From positions 1-35,540 of the IMG/VR virus record IMGVR_UViG_3300035703_000246: DNA of 35,540 bases, one strand, 5' to 3'. Source of the DNA: a virus. The translations under genes and the position numbers were made by a program. The notes under the pieces are model-generated. The model saw only the letters and a program-made list of their open reading frames with translations, had not been told where the DNA came from and did not search any database. Positions 15,116-22,090 of this stretch are shown one piece after another. Within the stretch, counting starts at the first letter, position 1. Every line of letters starts with the position of its first letter.

Positions 15116-16737
15116 GTCTTTCCTTTCTTGTATTCACCGTCTAATGGGCATCGTAACTGCAACACCTGCCCTGCTTCCTTAATTGATTCTACTGCAAACT
15201 TACCTACATCATCTGCAAACTTCTCATCTACTTCTATCTGCCACTCATCATGCACATTAGCAACGAACTGTGCATTGATCTTTGCTCTCCTGATCTTACC
15301 GTCAAGTAGAACTAAAGCCTGTTTCATTACAATCGCACCAGCACTCTGGAGTAGCGTGTTAAGTGCTGCGTGTGCGGAACGAACCTGTAACTTCCTACCG
15401 TCCAATCCTGGTAATTCTCCCGACGAAGCCAACCTCTCAACCTTTTCTCTGAGTTTCTTAAGTGCTGGTGTGTTCCTAAGAAAATTATCGATAAGAATCT
15501 TCCCTTCTTTTGCTGAACCACCCACAATCGTCCCGATCTTTGCAGGCCCTGCTCCGTAGAGTAAAGCGTAGATGAAGGTTTTCGCTTGCGCCCTTGTCTG
15601 AAGACCTGCGGCGTTTTGATTCTTGGTGTGAACGTCACCTTCAATGACTTCTTTAACATAGTCCTGATCCTTCATGTAATGGGCAAGCATACGCAACTCT
15701 AGAGAACTTGCATCAGCACCGACTAACATCTTACCTTCAGGGACAGTCCAGCAGCTACGGCATTCGTGTCCAAAAGGACTACCGCTACTAGGAACCTGAG
15801 CCATGTTAGGACTGTGGTGCGTCATTCGTCCCGTGACTGCTCCGTTGGTGATGACCTTACCGTGAACCCGTCCGTCCTCAGATACAGCTTCAAGCCATGA
15901 GTGAGCTTGAGCCACCCGTTTCTGAACGAGTAAGTACTCAGCGATAAGTTTTGCTTCTGGAATATCCACTCCTGCCAAGACTGATTCATCTACAATCACC
16001 TGTCCTTTATCAGTGTGCTTCGTTGGCTTCCAACCTTTCTCCATCAAACGCTTTGCAATCTGCTGGCGGGAGCCTGGGTTAAACACCTCTACATCGTCCT
16101 TCAGAGGCTTACCTGTCTTCTCAGATACCCTAGGGGTAACGATAGGAGGAAAGACCGTCTGAAGACCTTCTTCGATGTCTGAGAGTCGTTTCTTCCAATC
16201 AGCAACCAGAGTACAGACTAGGCCGATGTCAAGCATAAAACCATGCCGCTCCTGTCGTGCAACGATAGCCTGAACATCGTGCTCTAGCTTGATGCACTGA
16301 TCAGAGAAACCTTTCAGCTCTTGCAGCAGGTACAGGTACAACTCACCACAGATCACAACGTCTTCTTTACAGTACTCAACCATCTCTTCCGTCAGACCGC
16401 CATCGAAATCGTCGTACTCCTTCTTGGTTCTTCCTACCAGTGGCGCTAGGTTCCCAAGACTGTGTCCTTTTTCTCTTGACGGGTTTGATAGTCTTGACAT
16501 AACCAGTGTGTCCTGAACTTGGCTCATCCGAATAGTAGTCTTCCAAACCCTGTTCAAGACTGGAAAGTCGAACGCTATCCCGTTGTGTCCCACTATCAAT
16601 GTAGCCTTCGAGATATAGCTCTTCAGTCCTTCTGCTTCTGTCCATGACTTGACTTCCTTAGTATCCAGATCATAAGTGCAACAACACCAAATAGTGTCGT
16701 GCTTAAGATTAGTTTCAATATCAAGTGCTATCCTCAC
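15097..16737 (-). CDS. DNA polymerase, family A (T7-type) with 3'-5' exonuclease
   Basis: A 546-aa replicative polymerase. The N-terminal proofreading domain shows Asp6 and Glu8 (LDIET), Asp57 (AFDFPV) and EYCKEDV with Asp126. The polymerase part shows motif A with Asp342 (GADASSLELRML), motif B RAQAKTFIYALLYGAG (Lys386, Tyr390) and motif C VHDEW (Asp497). Tyr390 occupies the position of T7 Tyr526, the residue that allows dideoxynucleotide use in T7. It is shorter than T7 gp5 (704 aa) and I see no clear thioredoxin-binding loop. The start is GTG 16737, overlapping the helicase stop (GTGA). It works with the primase-helicase immediately upstream. Confidence 0.96.
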   Translation of the reverse strand: MRIALDIETNLKHDTIWCCCTYDLDTKEVKSWTEAEGLKSYISKATLIVGHNGIAFDFPVLNRVWKTTIRMSQVQDTLVMSRLSNPSREKGHSLGNLAPLVGRTKKEYDDFDGGLTEEMVEYCKEDVVICGELYLYLLQELKGFSDQCIKLEHDVQAIVARQERHGFMLDIGLVCTLVADWKKRLSDIEEGLQTVFPPIVTPRVSEKTGKPLKDDVEVFNPGSRQQIAKRLMEKGWKPTKHTDKGQVIVDESVLAGVDIPEAKLIAEYLLVQKRVAQAHSWLEAVSEDGRVHGKVITNGAVTGRMTHHSPNMAQVPSSGSPFGHECRSCWTVPEGKMLVGADASSLELRMLAHYMKDQDYVKEVIEGDVHTKNQNAAGLQTRAQAKTFIYALLYGAGPAKIGTIVGGSAKEGKILIDNFLRNTPALKKLREKVERLASSGELPGLDGRKLQVRSAHAALNTLLQSAGAIVMKQALVLLDGKIRRAKINAQFVANVHDEWQIEVDEKFADDVGKFAVESIKEAGQVLQLRCPLDGEYKKGKTWAQTH

Positions 16738-18323
16738 AGTTCCTTGTCCTCGAATGTTTCAGTCATGCGCCCAGTGACCCTATCATAATACAACGAACAG
16801 GCGGGTCCTGTCAAGCCACTGAAACGATTCTTGAGAACACGGACACGGGTGGTATGCCTCTCCTTGACGTCATCTGACTGCCCATTGCGCTCAAGACCAA
16901 GGACAAGGTCAGAGAGTTGCCCGATAGATCCAGATCCTCTGAGAGCGGATAAGCTAGTCGAAGCACCTTCTTCGTGGCCTTTGCCGTCTGGTCGCTTCAG
17001 GTGTGATACGCAGAACAGAGCAATACCAGTCTCCTGAACGATCATCCGTAGCTTGGTCATGATCTCGTCTAATGCTTTTCGCTCGTCACCGTTTTCTTGC
17101 GCCGAGACGACAATCGATACATGGTCGAGGAAAATGTATTTGCAATTAAGAGCCTTAGCCAGGAAACGAACTCGACTAATGATATTGTCAATAGCTGTGG
17201 AGCCAAAGTGATCAAACAGATAAACCCTACCAGTACCAAGAGTAGCGTTAAAAGAATCTCGTAACTCAATGTCTGTTGCCTCCGTGTCAGGTAAATGAAG
17301 TGGCTTGTTAGCGTGTAAGCTCATGATGCTCTTCGCAGTCTTCTTAACAGACTCCTCCAAGAACATAAGCCCGATGTTGTCGTTACTGTTGTTGATGATG
17401 TGATACACGATCTCTCGTAAGAACTGCGACTTACCAAGACCAGAACCTGCCGTGATAGTGACTAGCTCTCCCTGGCGGATACCGTAGGACAGATCGTTAA
17501 GCCCAGTGTACGGATAGAGCACTTCTGCCTTCTCTACTGGCTGGTTGACCAGCTCCCACAGTCCAGCGCCGTCCACAATACCATCAGGAGTGTAGCGCTC
17601 TGCTCTCCACCAAAAGTCTACGAACTCTTTCCCTTTGCCTTCTTTCGAGTAGTCGCAGGAGTCCTTAAGGTCGGCGGATCCTTTAAATATCTTGGCTTTG
17701 GTTCCAAATACTTCAGCAATCTGATTAGCGGCGGTTCGACCAGGGTCGTCATTGTCAAAACAAATAACGATAGTCTCGAAGGAGTCAAGCCACTCATAGT
17801 TCGCTTTGATATCTTGGAGCGCATTACCCGCACCGTTTCTAACAGAGACAACAGGATACTTTGAACCCAACATCTGATACGCCGCCGCAGCGTCAAACTC
17901 TCCTTCCGTGATCGTGACATACTTACCGCCTTTGCTGAATAGTTGTTGACCAAAGAGCAGTCCTTTCTGCCACTCTCCTTCGATGCTGAACCGCTTGTCT
18001 GAGATATTACGCTTCTTGTAACCGATCAGGTTAGATCCGTCAGAGTACGGGAAGTAATAGTACCCATCGTGTGTACCGATGCCGTAGGTAAGGCAGGTAT
18101 CGCGTGTTAGCCCACGGTCAGTCACAGAAGCATAGGTCAGGTCGTTGATGTTTGTCATCTTGCTCTTTACGGTTGTTAGCTTCTGCGGTACTTCTTCGCT
18201 TCGCTTATTGTTGCTTGTTGCCTTGCCACAAGAAAAGCACCTTGTTCCCCAGTCATACTGTGTTAGAGCGTCTCTGCTCCCACAGTCAGGACATGGCAGG
18301 TGTGCTTTAAGCTGTTGCCCCAC
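16734..18323 (-). CDS. Primase-helicase, T7 gp4 / Twinkle type
   Basis: The start is placed at GTG 18323 because AAAGGAG lies six bases upstream; an in-frame TTG further out (18374) has no such site and would lengthen the overlap with the preceding gene. The 529-aa product has a zinc ribbon (Cys11, 14, 29, 32), a TOPRIM primase core (Glu140 in ITEGEFD; Asp190 and Asp192 in CFDNDD) and a RecA-type helicase with Walker A GSGLGKS (293-299) and Walker B IFLDH (Asp400). It would unwind DNA 5'-3' as a hexamer and make primers for the adjacent polymerase. Confidence 0.95.
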   Translation of the reverse strand: MGQQLKAHLPCPDCGSRDALTQYDWGTRCFSCGKATSNNKRSEEVPQKLTTVKSKMTNINDLTYASVTDRGLTRDTCLTYGIGTHDGYYYFPYSDGSNLIGYKKRNISDKRFSIEGEWQKGLLFGQQLFSKGGKYVTITEGEFDAAAAYQMLGSKYPVVSVRNGAGNALQDIKANYEWLDSFETIVICFDNDDPGRTAANQIAEVFGTKAKIFKGSADLKDSCDYSKEGKGKEFVDFWWRAERYTPDGIVDGAGLWELVNQPVEKAEVLYPYTGLNDLSYGIRQGELVTITAGSGLGKSQFLREIVYHIINNSNDNIGLMFLEESVKKTAKSIMSLHANKPLHLPDTEATDIELRDSFNATLGTGRVYLFDHFGSTAIDNIISRVRFLAKALNCKYIFLDHVSIVVSAQENGDERKALDEIMTKLRMIVQETGIALFCVSHLKRPDGKGHEEGASTSLSALRGSGSIGQLSDLVLGLERNGQSDDVKERHTTRVRVLKNRFSGLTGPACSLYYDRVTGRMTETFEDKEL

Positions 18324-18516
18324 AATTCTCTCCTTTAAGGTTACGAAGCACTCGTTGTTCGATTGAGTAGGCAAACTCGATCAACTCACCCAAGTGGTCT
18401 GTGCCGTACACTCCTGTTGCCTTGGCTATATCGATGATCTGAAGATCTGTAAGCATTCCGAATGTACAGGAGTCACACTTACCGCCTACGCACTGAGATC
18501 CTGTTTCACAGTTCAC
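18307..18516 (-). CDS. Small protein with N-terminal CxxC-type cluster
   Basis: A 69-aa protein starting at GTG 18516 inside the previous stop (GTGA). Four cysteines near the N-terminus (MNCETGSQCVGGKCDSC) could bind metal. A helical segment follows (LTDLQIIDIAKATG ... ELIEFAYSIEQRVL). This second part resembles the preceding 46-aa protein (MTDERILELAKEAG ... IIEFARLIIAELE), so the two genes look like relatives. It overlaps the primase-helicase by 17 bases. Function is unknown. Confidence 0.65.
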   Translation of the reverse strand: MNCETGSQCVGGKCDSCTFGMLTDLQIIDIAKATGVYGTDHLGELIEFAYSIEQRVLRNLKGENCGATA

Positions 18517-18653
18517 GACTTCTTCTCCAGTTCTGCGATGATTAGTCGGGCAAACTCGATAATCTTCTTATCTCCTGAGATAGCAAAACCAGCGACAAAC
18601 ACCTTACTTGCTCCTGCTTCTTTAGCTAACTCTAAAATACGCTCATCAGTCAT
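18513..18653 (-). CDS. Small helical protein of the MTDExI...FAR type
   Basis: A 46-aa protein, MTDERILELAKEAG, then a short hydrophobic link (FVAGFAISGDK) and IIEFARLIIAELEKKS. Short proteins with an MTDEQI-like start and a FARxIE-like end are very common in phages and have no known role. AGGAG lies seven bases before ATG 18653, and the stop overlaps the next gene start (GTGA). Confidence 0.75.
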   Translation of the reverse strand: MTDERILELAKEAGASKVFVAGFAISGDKKIIEFARLIIAELEKKS

Positions 18654-18662
18654 AACACTCTC

Positions 18663-18764
18663 CTAGAATAAATACATCAGTAAAATAAAGACAGACAACC
18701 AGACAGCAATAACACCACCTGTAATCAGAAGCATGATTAGAAAGTCAATGATCTGTTGTCTCAT
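18663..18764 (-). CDS. Single-span membrane micro-protein
   Basis: A 33-aa protein: MRQQIIDF followed by an almost wholly hydrophobic segment to the end (LIMLLITGGVIAVWLSVFIL). It would be a one-span inner-membrane peptide. The start at 18764 lies one base after the stop of the upstream gene; the ribosome site is weak, so translation is probably coupled. An in-frame upstream extension exists but would overlap the upstream gene throughout. Role unknown. Confidence 0.55.
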   Translation of the reverse strand: MRQQIIDFLIMLLITGGVIAVWLSVFILLMYLF

Positions 18765-18765
18765 A

Positions 18766-18942
18766 TCAGAACTCACAATCCTTAATCTGAGCTGCCTTCT
18801 TAGCTGCCTTCTCAGCTTCGATCTTACGCCTACATTGTAGCACATCTTCGATCATCTTGTCTAGTCCGTTATGAATAGACAGGTAGGCAAAGTCTTGGAC
18901 AGTGAACCAGTAGTGTCCCTCTTTTGATATGTCATCATCCAT
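18766..18942 (-). CDS. Small charged protein
   Basis: A 58-aa protein: an acidic start MDDDISKEGHYWFTVQDFAY, then a helical basic stretch rich in Lys/Ala (RRKIEAEKAAKKAAQIKDCEF). AAGGA lies nine bases before ATG 18942. It is the first gene after the 75-bp gap that carries the two-block repeat. No family was recognised. Confidence 0.65.
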   Translation of the reverse strand: MDDDISKEGHYWFTVQDFAYLSIHNGLDKMIEDVLQCRRKIEAEKAAKKAAQIKDCEF

Positions 18943-18964
18943 CTATTTAGTTCCTTATAAGTTA

Positions 18965-18986
18965 ATAATAATAATTATACTTCTTA
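18965..18986. repeat. Two-block dispersed repeat, copy in the early arm
   Basis: These 22 bases (starting ATAATAATAATTATAC) are identical to 22494-22515 in the control region, in the same orientation. Both copies are followed by a second shared block, AACTATATA, at 19000-19008 here and 22569-22577 there. This copy lies in the 75-bp gap 18943-19017, the largest gap inside the early small-gene array. On the minus strand the block contains TATAAT (18979-18974) but no good -35 box is seen. Confidence 0.75.
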
Positions 18987-19017
18987 GTAACTACTTAATA
19001 ACTATATAGAGATTGTA

Positions 19018-19236
19018 TCACTGATCTTCGTCAATGTCAATATCTAACCCTGATTCTTCTAAGGCTTCGTAGTCCAGACAATCATCAGACACTAGGTCGG
19101 CCCTGTCAATGGTGTTCAGATCGTCCTTGACATAGTAGAAACACCGATTGCATAGATCTACATATTCCTCTGTATTGGCGCTCCTACGGGTTGATTCATA
19201 GTCACTAAGCACTTTGTCACACGATAGGCATCTCAT
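19018..19236 (-). CDS. Small zinc-ribbon-like protein
   Basis: The start at ATG 19236 overlaps the previous stop (ATGA) and gives 72 aa; a GTG at 19248 would sit directly on the ribosome site. The N-terminus has CLSC and, about 25 residues later, CNRC, a likely zinc-binding pair. The C-terminal half is strongly acidic (SGLDIDIDEDQ). It could contact nucleic acid or a host protein; function unknown. Confidence 0.7.
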   Translation of the reverse strand: MRCLSCDKVLSDYESTRRSANTEEYVDLCNRCFYYVKDDLNTIDRADLVSDDCLDYEALEESGLDIDIDEDQ

Positions 19237-19412
19237 ACGATCAACCACTCCTTTTTGTTGAAGTCATAGCGATAGACACGATTGTCATCACTTATACCAT
19301 ACAGGTTGCTATTCTTATCAAAAGCAATCGATTGCATCTTAGGCTGAACCGTTACTACAGGAACCGCCACCTCTTTTACTTGTTCTGTCACCTTTTTACT
19401 CGTCTTCGCCAT
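19233..19412 (-). CDS. Small protein with a propeller-blade-like repeat
   Basis: A 59-aa protein with a basic N-terminus (MAKTSKKVTEQVKEVAV) and a C-terminal half AFDKNSNLYGISDDNRVYRY ending in FNKKEWLIV. The 'xLYGxSDDxRVYxYDxxKxEW' type is one I associate with small phage proteins resembling one blade of a beta-propeller. The start at 19412 overlaps the DUF1289 gene by 17 bases, and the stop overlaps the next start (ATGA). Function unknown. Confidence 0.7.
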   Translation of the reverse strand: MAKTSKKVTEQVKEVAVPVVTVQPKMQSIAFDKNSNLYGISDDNRVYRYDFNKKEWLIV

Positions 19413-19587
19413 ATAAAACCCCTAATCTTCGTTGACATTGAACCATGATTGCATCCTTCTCAGCGTCAGAACGTATGCTCCAGTTCGTTATTTCGCCGCT
19501 GGTGCGTCCGCAACCCTTACAGATACCTAGACACCTATCCATCTCACAGAACCCGATACAGGGCGTTTTAATCGGTTCTAGAGGCAT
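19396..19587 (-). CDS. DUF1289 family protein
   Basis: A 63-aa protein with the cysteine signature of DUF1289: TPCIGFCEMDRCLGICKGCG followed by RTSGEITNW. The family is widespread in proteobacteria as a small cysteine-rich protein that may bind metal or an iron-sulfur cluster; its function is not settled. Presence in a phage suggests acquisition from a proteobacterial host. GGAGG lies upstream of ATG 19587 inside the preceding gene. Confidence 0.85.
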   Translation of the reverse strand: MPLEPIKTPCIGFCEMDRCLGICKGCGRTSGEITNWSIRSDAEKDAIMVQCQRRLGVLYGEDE

Positions 19588-19849
19588 TCCGCAATTCCTC
19601 CTCTAGTCGTTCGATTCTAGCCCTAAGACAACGGTTCTCATGTTCTAGGGTTGCGATCATATCCTCGTCAGCCTGGAACGCATGACCGCTACATGGTTCG
19701 TGCTTAAGCAAGGCATCATCTAATCCTACTTTATAAGGGACACCTGAAACCTTGTGCTCTTTCTTGAATATCTGATCCCAATTTTTCTCATATTGTTGAT
19801 AGTCTGAAAAGGGCCTTGGTGCAGACCCTTTACCGCCGTCGGATGTCAT
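19568..19849 (-). CDS. Hypothetical protein with C-terminal coiled coil
   Basis: A 93-aa protein. The N-terminus GGKGSAPRPFSDYQQYEKNW is a motif I have seen in small phage proteins of unknown role. The C-terminal 30 residues (ATLEHENRCLRARIERLEEE) form a likely coiled coil. AAGGAG lies ten bases before ATG 19849. It overlaps the DUF1289 gene by 20 bases. Confidence 0.75.
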   Translation of the reverse strand: MTSDGGKGSAPRPFSDYQQYEKNWDQIFKKEHKVSGVPYKVGLDDALLKHEPCSGHAFQADEDMIATLEHENRCLRARIERLEEELRNASRTD

Positions 19850-19925
19850 GATTGTGCCACTCCTTATATGAACGCATTAAACCGAAGATAACCGAAGATC
19901 CCATCAATAGCAGGAATTTAATCAA
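19830..19925 (-). CDS. Possible membrane micro-protein (TTG start)
   Basis: A 31-aa frame starting at TTG 19925 with AAGGAG seven bases upstream. The product MIKFLLLMGSSVIFGLMRSY has a short hydrophobic segment and a basic end (DIRRR). It fills the otherwise empty 68-bp gap between two genes and overlaps both. The ribosome site supports it, but the small size and TTG start leave doubt. Confidence 0.4.
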   Translation of the reverse strand: MIKFLLLMGSSVIFGLMRSYKEWHNHDIRRR

Positions 19926-20199
19926 AATTTCTCTCCTTTAGTATGGCTTCAATTGCATCAGCAAACTCCCAAAAGCCACCACCTTCTTGCGTCTCATCGA
20001 ACGCCCAACTTTTATCAGCATCCGTCAGCCCAATCCATTCACGCTCAGGTTGCGCTAGTCGGTCACGCATGGCTTTCTTAGCCGCTTCTACTTTTCGCCA
20101 ATCAAAGTATTCAAATGTTTCACCGTCGTGGTTTTCGTCTTCCAAGCACGACTCCAGCGCATCCAACGCCATCTGGATTAGTTCTTTGTCTGTTTTCAT
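19918..20199 (-). CDS. Hypothetical protein, common phage type
   Basis: A 93-aa protein with a helical N-terminus (LIQMALDALESCLED), a link with RLAQPEREWIGLTDADK and the end FWEFADAIEAILKERN. The 'AQPExEWxGLTDxD...FAxAIExxLKEKN' pattern is frequent in small phage and prophage proteins of unknown function. ATG 20199 overlaps the stop of the membrane protein gene upstream. Confidence 0.8.
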   Translation of the reverse strand: MKTDKELIQMALDALESCLEDENHDGETFEYFDWRKVEAAKKAMRDRLAQPEREWIGLTDADKSWAFDETQEGGGFWEFADAIEAILKERNFD

Positions 20200-20342
20200 T
20201 TAGTCGCCATCCAATAAAGTCCAACATTCGAGAAGGCATAACCTGCATAAACGATCATCATTGCTAAGTTACCCCTGAAGCCCTGCTCTCCTGCTATGTA
20301 AGCATAGATCAAGCCAGTGAGGATTATCAACCATGCGCTCAC
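20196..20342 (-). CDS. Two-span small membrane protein
   Basis: A 48-aa protein starting at GTG 20342 inside the previous stop (GTGA). Two hydrophobic segments (AWLIILTGLIYAYIA and LAMMIVYAGYAFSNVGLY) flank a short polar loop EQGFRGN, so a hairpin in the inner membrane is expected. I recall similar short membrane proteins in other phages; role unknown. Its stop overlaps the ATG at 20199. Confidence 0.75.
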   Translation of the reverse strand: MSAWLIILTGLIYAYIAGEQGFRGNLAMMIVYAGYAFSNVGLYWMATK

Positions 20343-20551
20343 AGTTCAGCCCCCATCTCTTCTGCTTTGTCGATCACTGTTGGATCATGCAATCGGATTA
20401 GCTTCGCAATGCCTTCTGAGATCTCTGTGTAGTCCCGACACTGGTAAATCATCTGCTGCACCTCTAGCAAGCCTCGAAGAATACAGACCTCGTCCTCATG
20501 CATAATGTCTATGATCTCCCGTAACTCCTGGATGTCATCTGAATAGTTCAT
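20339..20551 (-). CDS. Hypothetical helical protein
   Basis: A 70-aa acidic, mostly helical protein (DDIQELREIIDIMHEDEV ... ISEGIAKLIRLHDP). AAAGGA lies before ATG 20551, which overlaps the stop of the upstream gene (ATGA). No domain was recognised. Confidence 0.7.
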   Translation of the reverse strand: MNYSDDIQELREIIDIMHEDEVCILRGLLEVQQMIYQCRDYTEISEGIAKLIRLHDPTVIDKAEEMGAEL

Positions 20552-20718
20552 GGTTTAGTCCTTTCGTTTAGTAATGGTAATGCGCTGATTGTATCAGGTT
20601 TATTTACTTCTTTCAATTCACTAGGCGGTGTCCATCCGAACCTACGCCAAGTATCCTGAACGTTAGTCTTTGATGCATCAATATATGGTTTATCGTTCTC
20701 ATGCAATAGCCAACTCAT
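20548..20718 (-). CDS. Small conserved-looking phage protein
   Basis: A 56-aa protein with the segment VQDTWRRFGWTPPSE (20-34), a pattern (TWRRFGWxPPSE) I recall from other phage genomes. AAGGAG lies six bases before ATG 20718, and both ends overlap neighbours by ATGA. Function unknown. Confidence 0.75.
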   Translation of the reverse strand: MSWLLHENDKPYIDASKTNVQDTWRRFGWTPPSELKEVNKPDTISALPLLNERTKP

Positions 20719-21101
20719 GCCGTCTCCTTAATATCGAAGAACCCAAGAATCAGGGTTTTCCCGTGGATGTTCCAAGTGTTATAGATTGCACCGTCCTTGA
20801 TAGCCACGGCATGGTTGCTCGTATAAGCGATTACACGACCCTTAGAGCGGTTCTTGACTAGCTTGGATAGGGTGACCTTATTCATCGGCACAAACCCCAT
20901 AGAGGCCCAACCAAGGCTTTTCAGGGCTAGTCCGATCTGCAAGGGAGAAGCGCCCTCTCCCTTGAGTCTACCAGCAGACCGAAGAGCTTCCCAGGCTTGC
21001 TTGTAAGTACACCCAGTAACCGCCATGATAGCGATCACTGAACAATCGTTTTCTTCACCACGTACAGACCGAACTTTGACTTCGTTAATCAAGATTTTCA
21101 T
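20715..21101 (-). CDS. Papain-like (C39-type) cysteine peptidase-like protein
   Basis: The start is ATG 21101 with GGGAG upstream; a TTG at 21113 is less likely. The 128-aa product has ENDCSVIAIMAVTG near the N-terminus (candidate nucleophile Cys about 20) and SNHAVAIKDGAIYNTW near 93-108 (candidate His and Asn). This is the order of a papain-fold protease or a related bacteriocin-peptidase-like domain. Phages carry many small proteins of this type; a proteolytic or deamidating attack on a host factor is possible. Activity is not proven. Confidence 0.65.
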   Translation of the reverse strand: MKILINEVKVRSVRGEENDCSVIAIMAVTGCTYKQAWEALRSAGRLKGEGASPLQIGLALKSLGWASMGFVPMNKVTLSKLVKNRSKGRVIAYTSNHAVAIKDGAIYNTWNIHGKTLILGFFDIKETA

Positions 21102-21102
21102 T

Positions 21103-21318
21103 TTAGCTCCCAAATGTGTGAATTAACTCAGCTACCATATTTTCAATTTCACAGACAACCCAATCCGCAGGGTGATCCTGGAAAACCTCCCAGACAACAA
21201 CGCTAGTGTCGTTGTCTTCTAGGATTGCTTCTAATACTTCTTCAAAAGTATAAGATGCGGGAAAATCAGACAGAAAATAATTTAGGGCAAACTGCTCAGA
21301 TTTTTCTTTGATGTTCAT
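21103..21318 (-). CDS. Small acidic phage protein
   Basis: The start is ATG 21318 (GGAG upstream, overlapping the previous stop); a TTG at 21330 is less likely. The 71-aa product has FLSDFPASYTFEEVLEAILE then VVVWEVFQDHPADWVV, a pattern I recall from short acidic proteins of many phages. The stop lies one base before the next ATG (TAA-A-ATG), a spacing repeated in this array. Function unknown. Confidence 0.75.
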   Translation of the reverse strand: MNIKEKSEQFALNYFLSDFPASYTFEEVLEAILEDNDTSVVVWEVFQDHPADWVVCEIENMVAELIHTFGS

Positions 21319-21395
21319 TTTAGACTCCAAGGTTTAAGGATTAGACAGACAGAAACACAAGCAACAACAAGACCAACAAGCTCCAAGAATAACAT
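21315..21395 (-). CDS. Membrane micro-protein
   Basis: A 26-aa frame, MLFLELVGLVVACVSVCLIL then KPWSLK. It has a strong ribosome site (GGAGG, part of the upstream gene's last codons) and the TAA-A-ATG and ATGA junctions seen for its neighbours. It is a single hydrophobic helix with a basic end. The junctions and ribosome site are the reason to believe it is translated. Confidence 0.6.
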   Translation of the reverse strand: MLFLELVGLVVACVSVCLILKPWSLK

Positions 21396-21396
21396 T

Positions 21397-21663
21397 TTAT
21401 GCCTCCTCCAGTTCGTTTTCTAAAATATGACCAGCAATCTCCCACCAGTTTACATCGTCTAGAAATGAAAGCGCATACGATCTAGCAAACCCGACAGGAC
21501 TAGACTCCTCGATCATATCATAAGCCATTGATTGAAGCCCTTCGCTGAGTGTTTGCTGCGTTGGCTTTACTTCTCCAGTTACATCCAAAGCAGATAACCC
21601 GTCGAACATCTCAAGGTTTACCCTCCAGGTTGCATAATTTGTCCAGCCGTTGTGCTTTTCCAT
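21397..21663 (-). CDS. DUF7249-like small protein
   Basis: The start is ATG 21663, with AAGGA upstream and only 10 bases after the previous stop; a further in-frame ATG at 21708 would overlap the upstream gene. The 88-aa product begins MEKHNGWTNYATWRVNLEMF, a motif (NGWxNYxTWxVNLE) shared by many phage and plasmid proteins that I believe are grouped as DUF7249. The C-terminal part DVNWWEIAGHILEN is also typical. No function is known. Confidence 0.8.
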   Translation of the reverse strand: MEKHNGWTNYATWRVNLEMFDGLSALDVTGEVKPTQQTLSEGLQSMAYDMIEESSPVGFARSYALSFLDDVNWWEIAGHILENELEEA

Positions 21664-21673
21664 TTTTAGATCC

Positions 21674-21871
21674 TTAGAAAAATAAGATTGTTGGTAATGG
21701 TTTACCAAGATTAGACATCAATTTACAGGCTTTGTCAAAGTGTTTAATACAGGCTTCCTTTGCTTCTTGGTCAGTCTTAAACGTACCGATTACTTTGATT
21801 GACAGATCTTCTCCGTTTTGTTCCTTGTTTAGAATTGCTCTGCCTCTTTCGATTCTGTACATATAGATCAT
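21674..21871 (-). CDS. First gene of the early arm, hypothetical
   Basis: A 65-aa protein (MIYMYRIERGRAILNKEQNG, KVIGTFKTDQEAKEACIKHF). AAAGGAG lies before ATG 21871. It is the first gene downstream of the minus-strand promoters in the control region, a position where host-takeover proteins are often found. No domain was recognised. Confidence 0.75.
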   Translation of the reverse strand: MIYMYRIERGRAILNKEQNGEDLSIKVIGTFKTDQEAKEACIKHFDKACKLMSNLGKPLPTILFF

Positions 21872-21906
21872 TTTTATTGCTCCTTTTGTTAATCACCACA
21901 ATTCGT

Positions 21907-21934
21907 ATGATACACATAAAACGGATGAGTTCAA
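21907..21934 (-). promoter_or_regulatory. Possible promoter for the early arm (proximal)
   Basis: On the minus strand TTGAAC (21934-21929), 16 bases, TATCAT (21912-21907). It is about 35 bases upstream of the first early gene. Match to consensus is moderate. It would lie within the leader of transcripts from the stronger promoter at 21982-22011. Confidence 0.4.
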
Positions 21935-21981
21935 TAGAAAGTTACTAGGGAAAACCCTTAACTTGACTAACCTGCTCAGGT

Positions 21982-22011
21982 ATTATACAGCCCCAGGACT
22001 TAGGTTATCAA
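21982..22011 (-). promoter_or_regulatory. Promoter for the early arm
   Basis: On the minus strand TTGATA (22011-22006), 18 bases, TATAAT (21987-21982). Five of six and six of six consensus matches. Transcription would start near 21975, giving a leader of about 100 bases that contains an AGGG-AAAA-CCCT hairpin (21947-21958, with flanking GTTA/TAAC pairing). Confidence 0.65.
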
Positions 22012-22090
22012 ATGTTAGACAGTCATAGACTAAAGCTATGGAACCTAGGTTGGTTGAATAGGGTGCAACACAAGGACATTCTCTGTCAAT

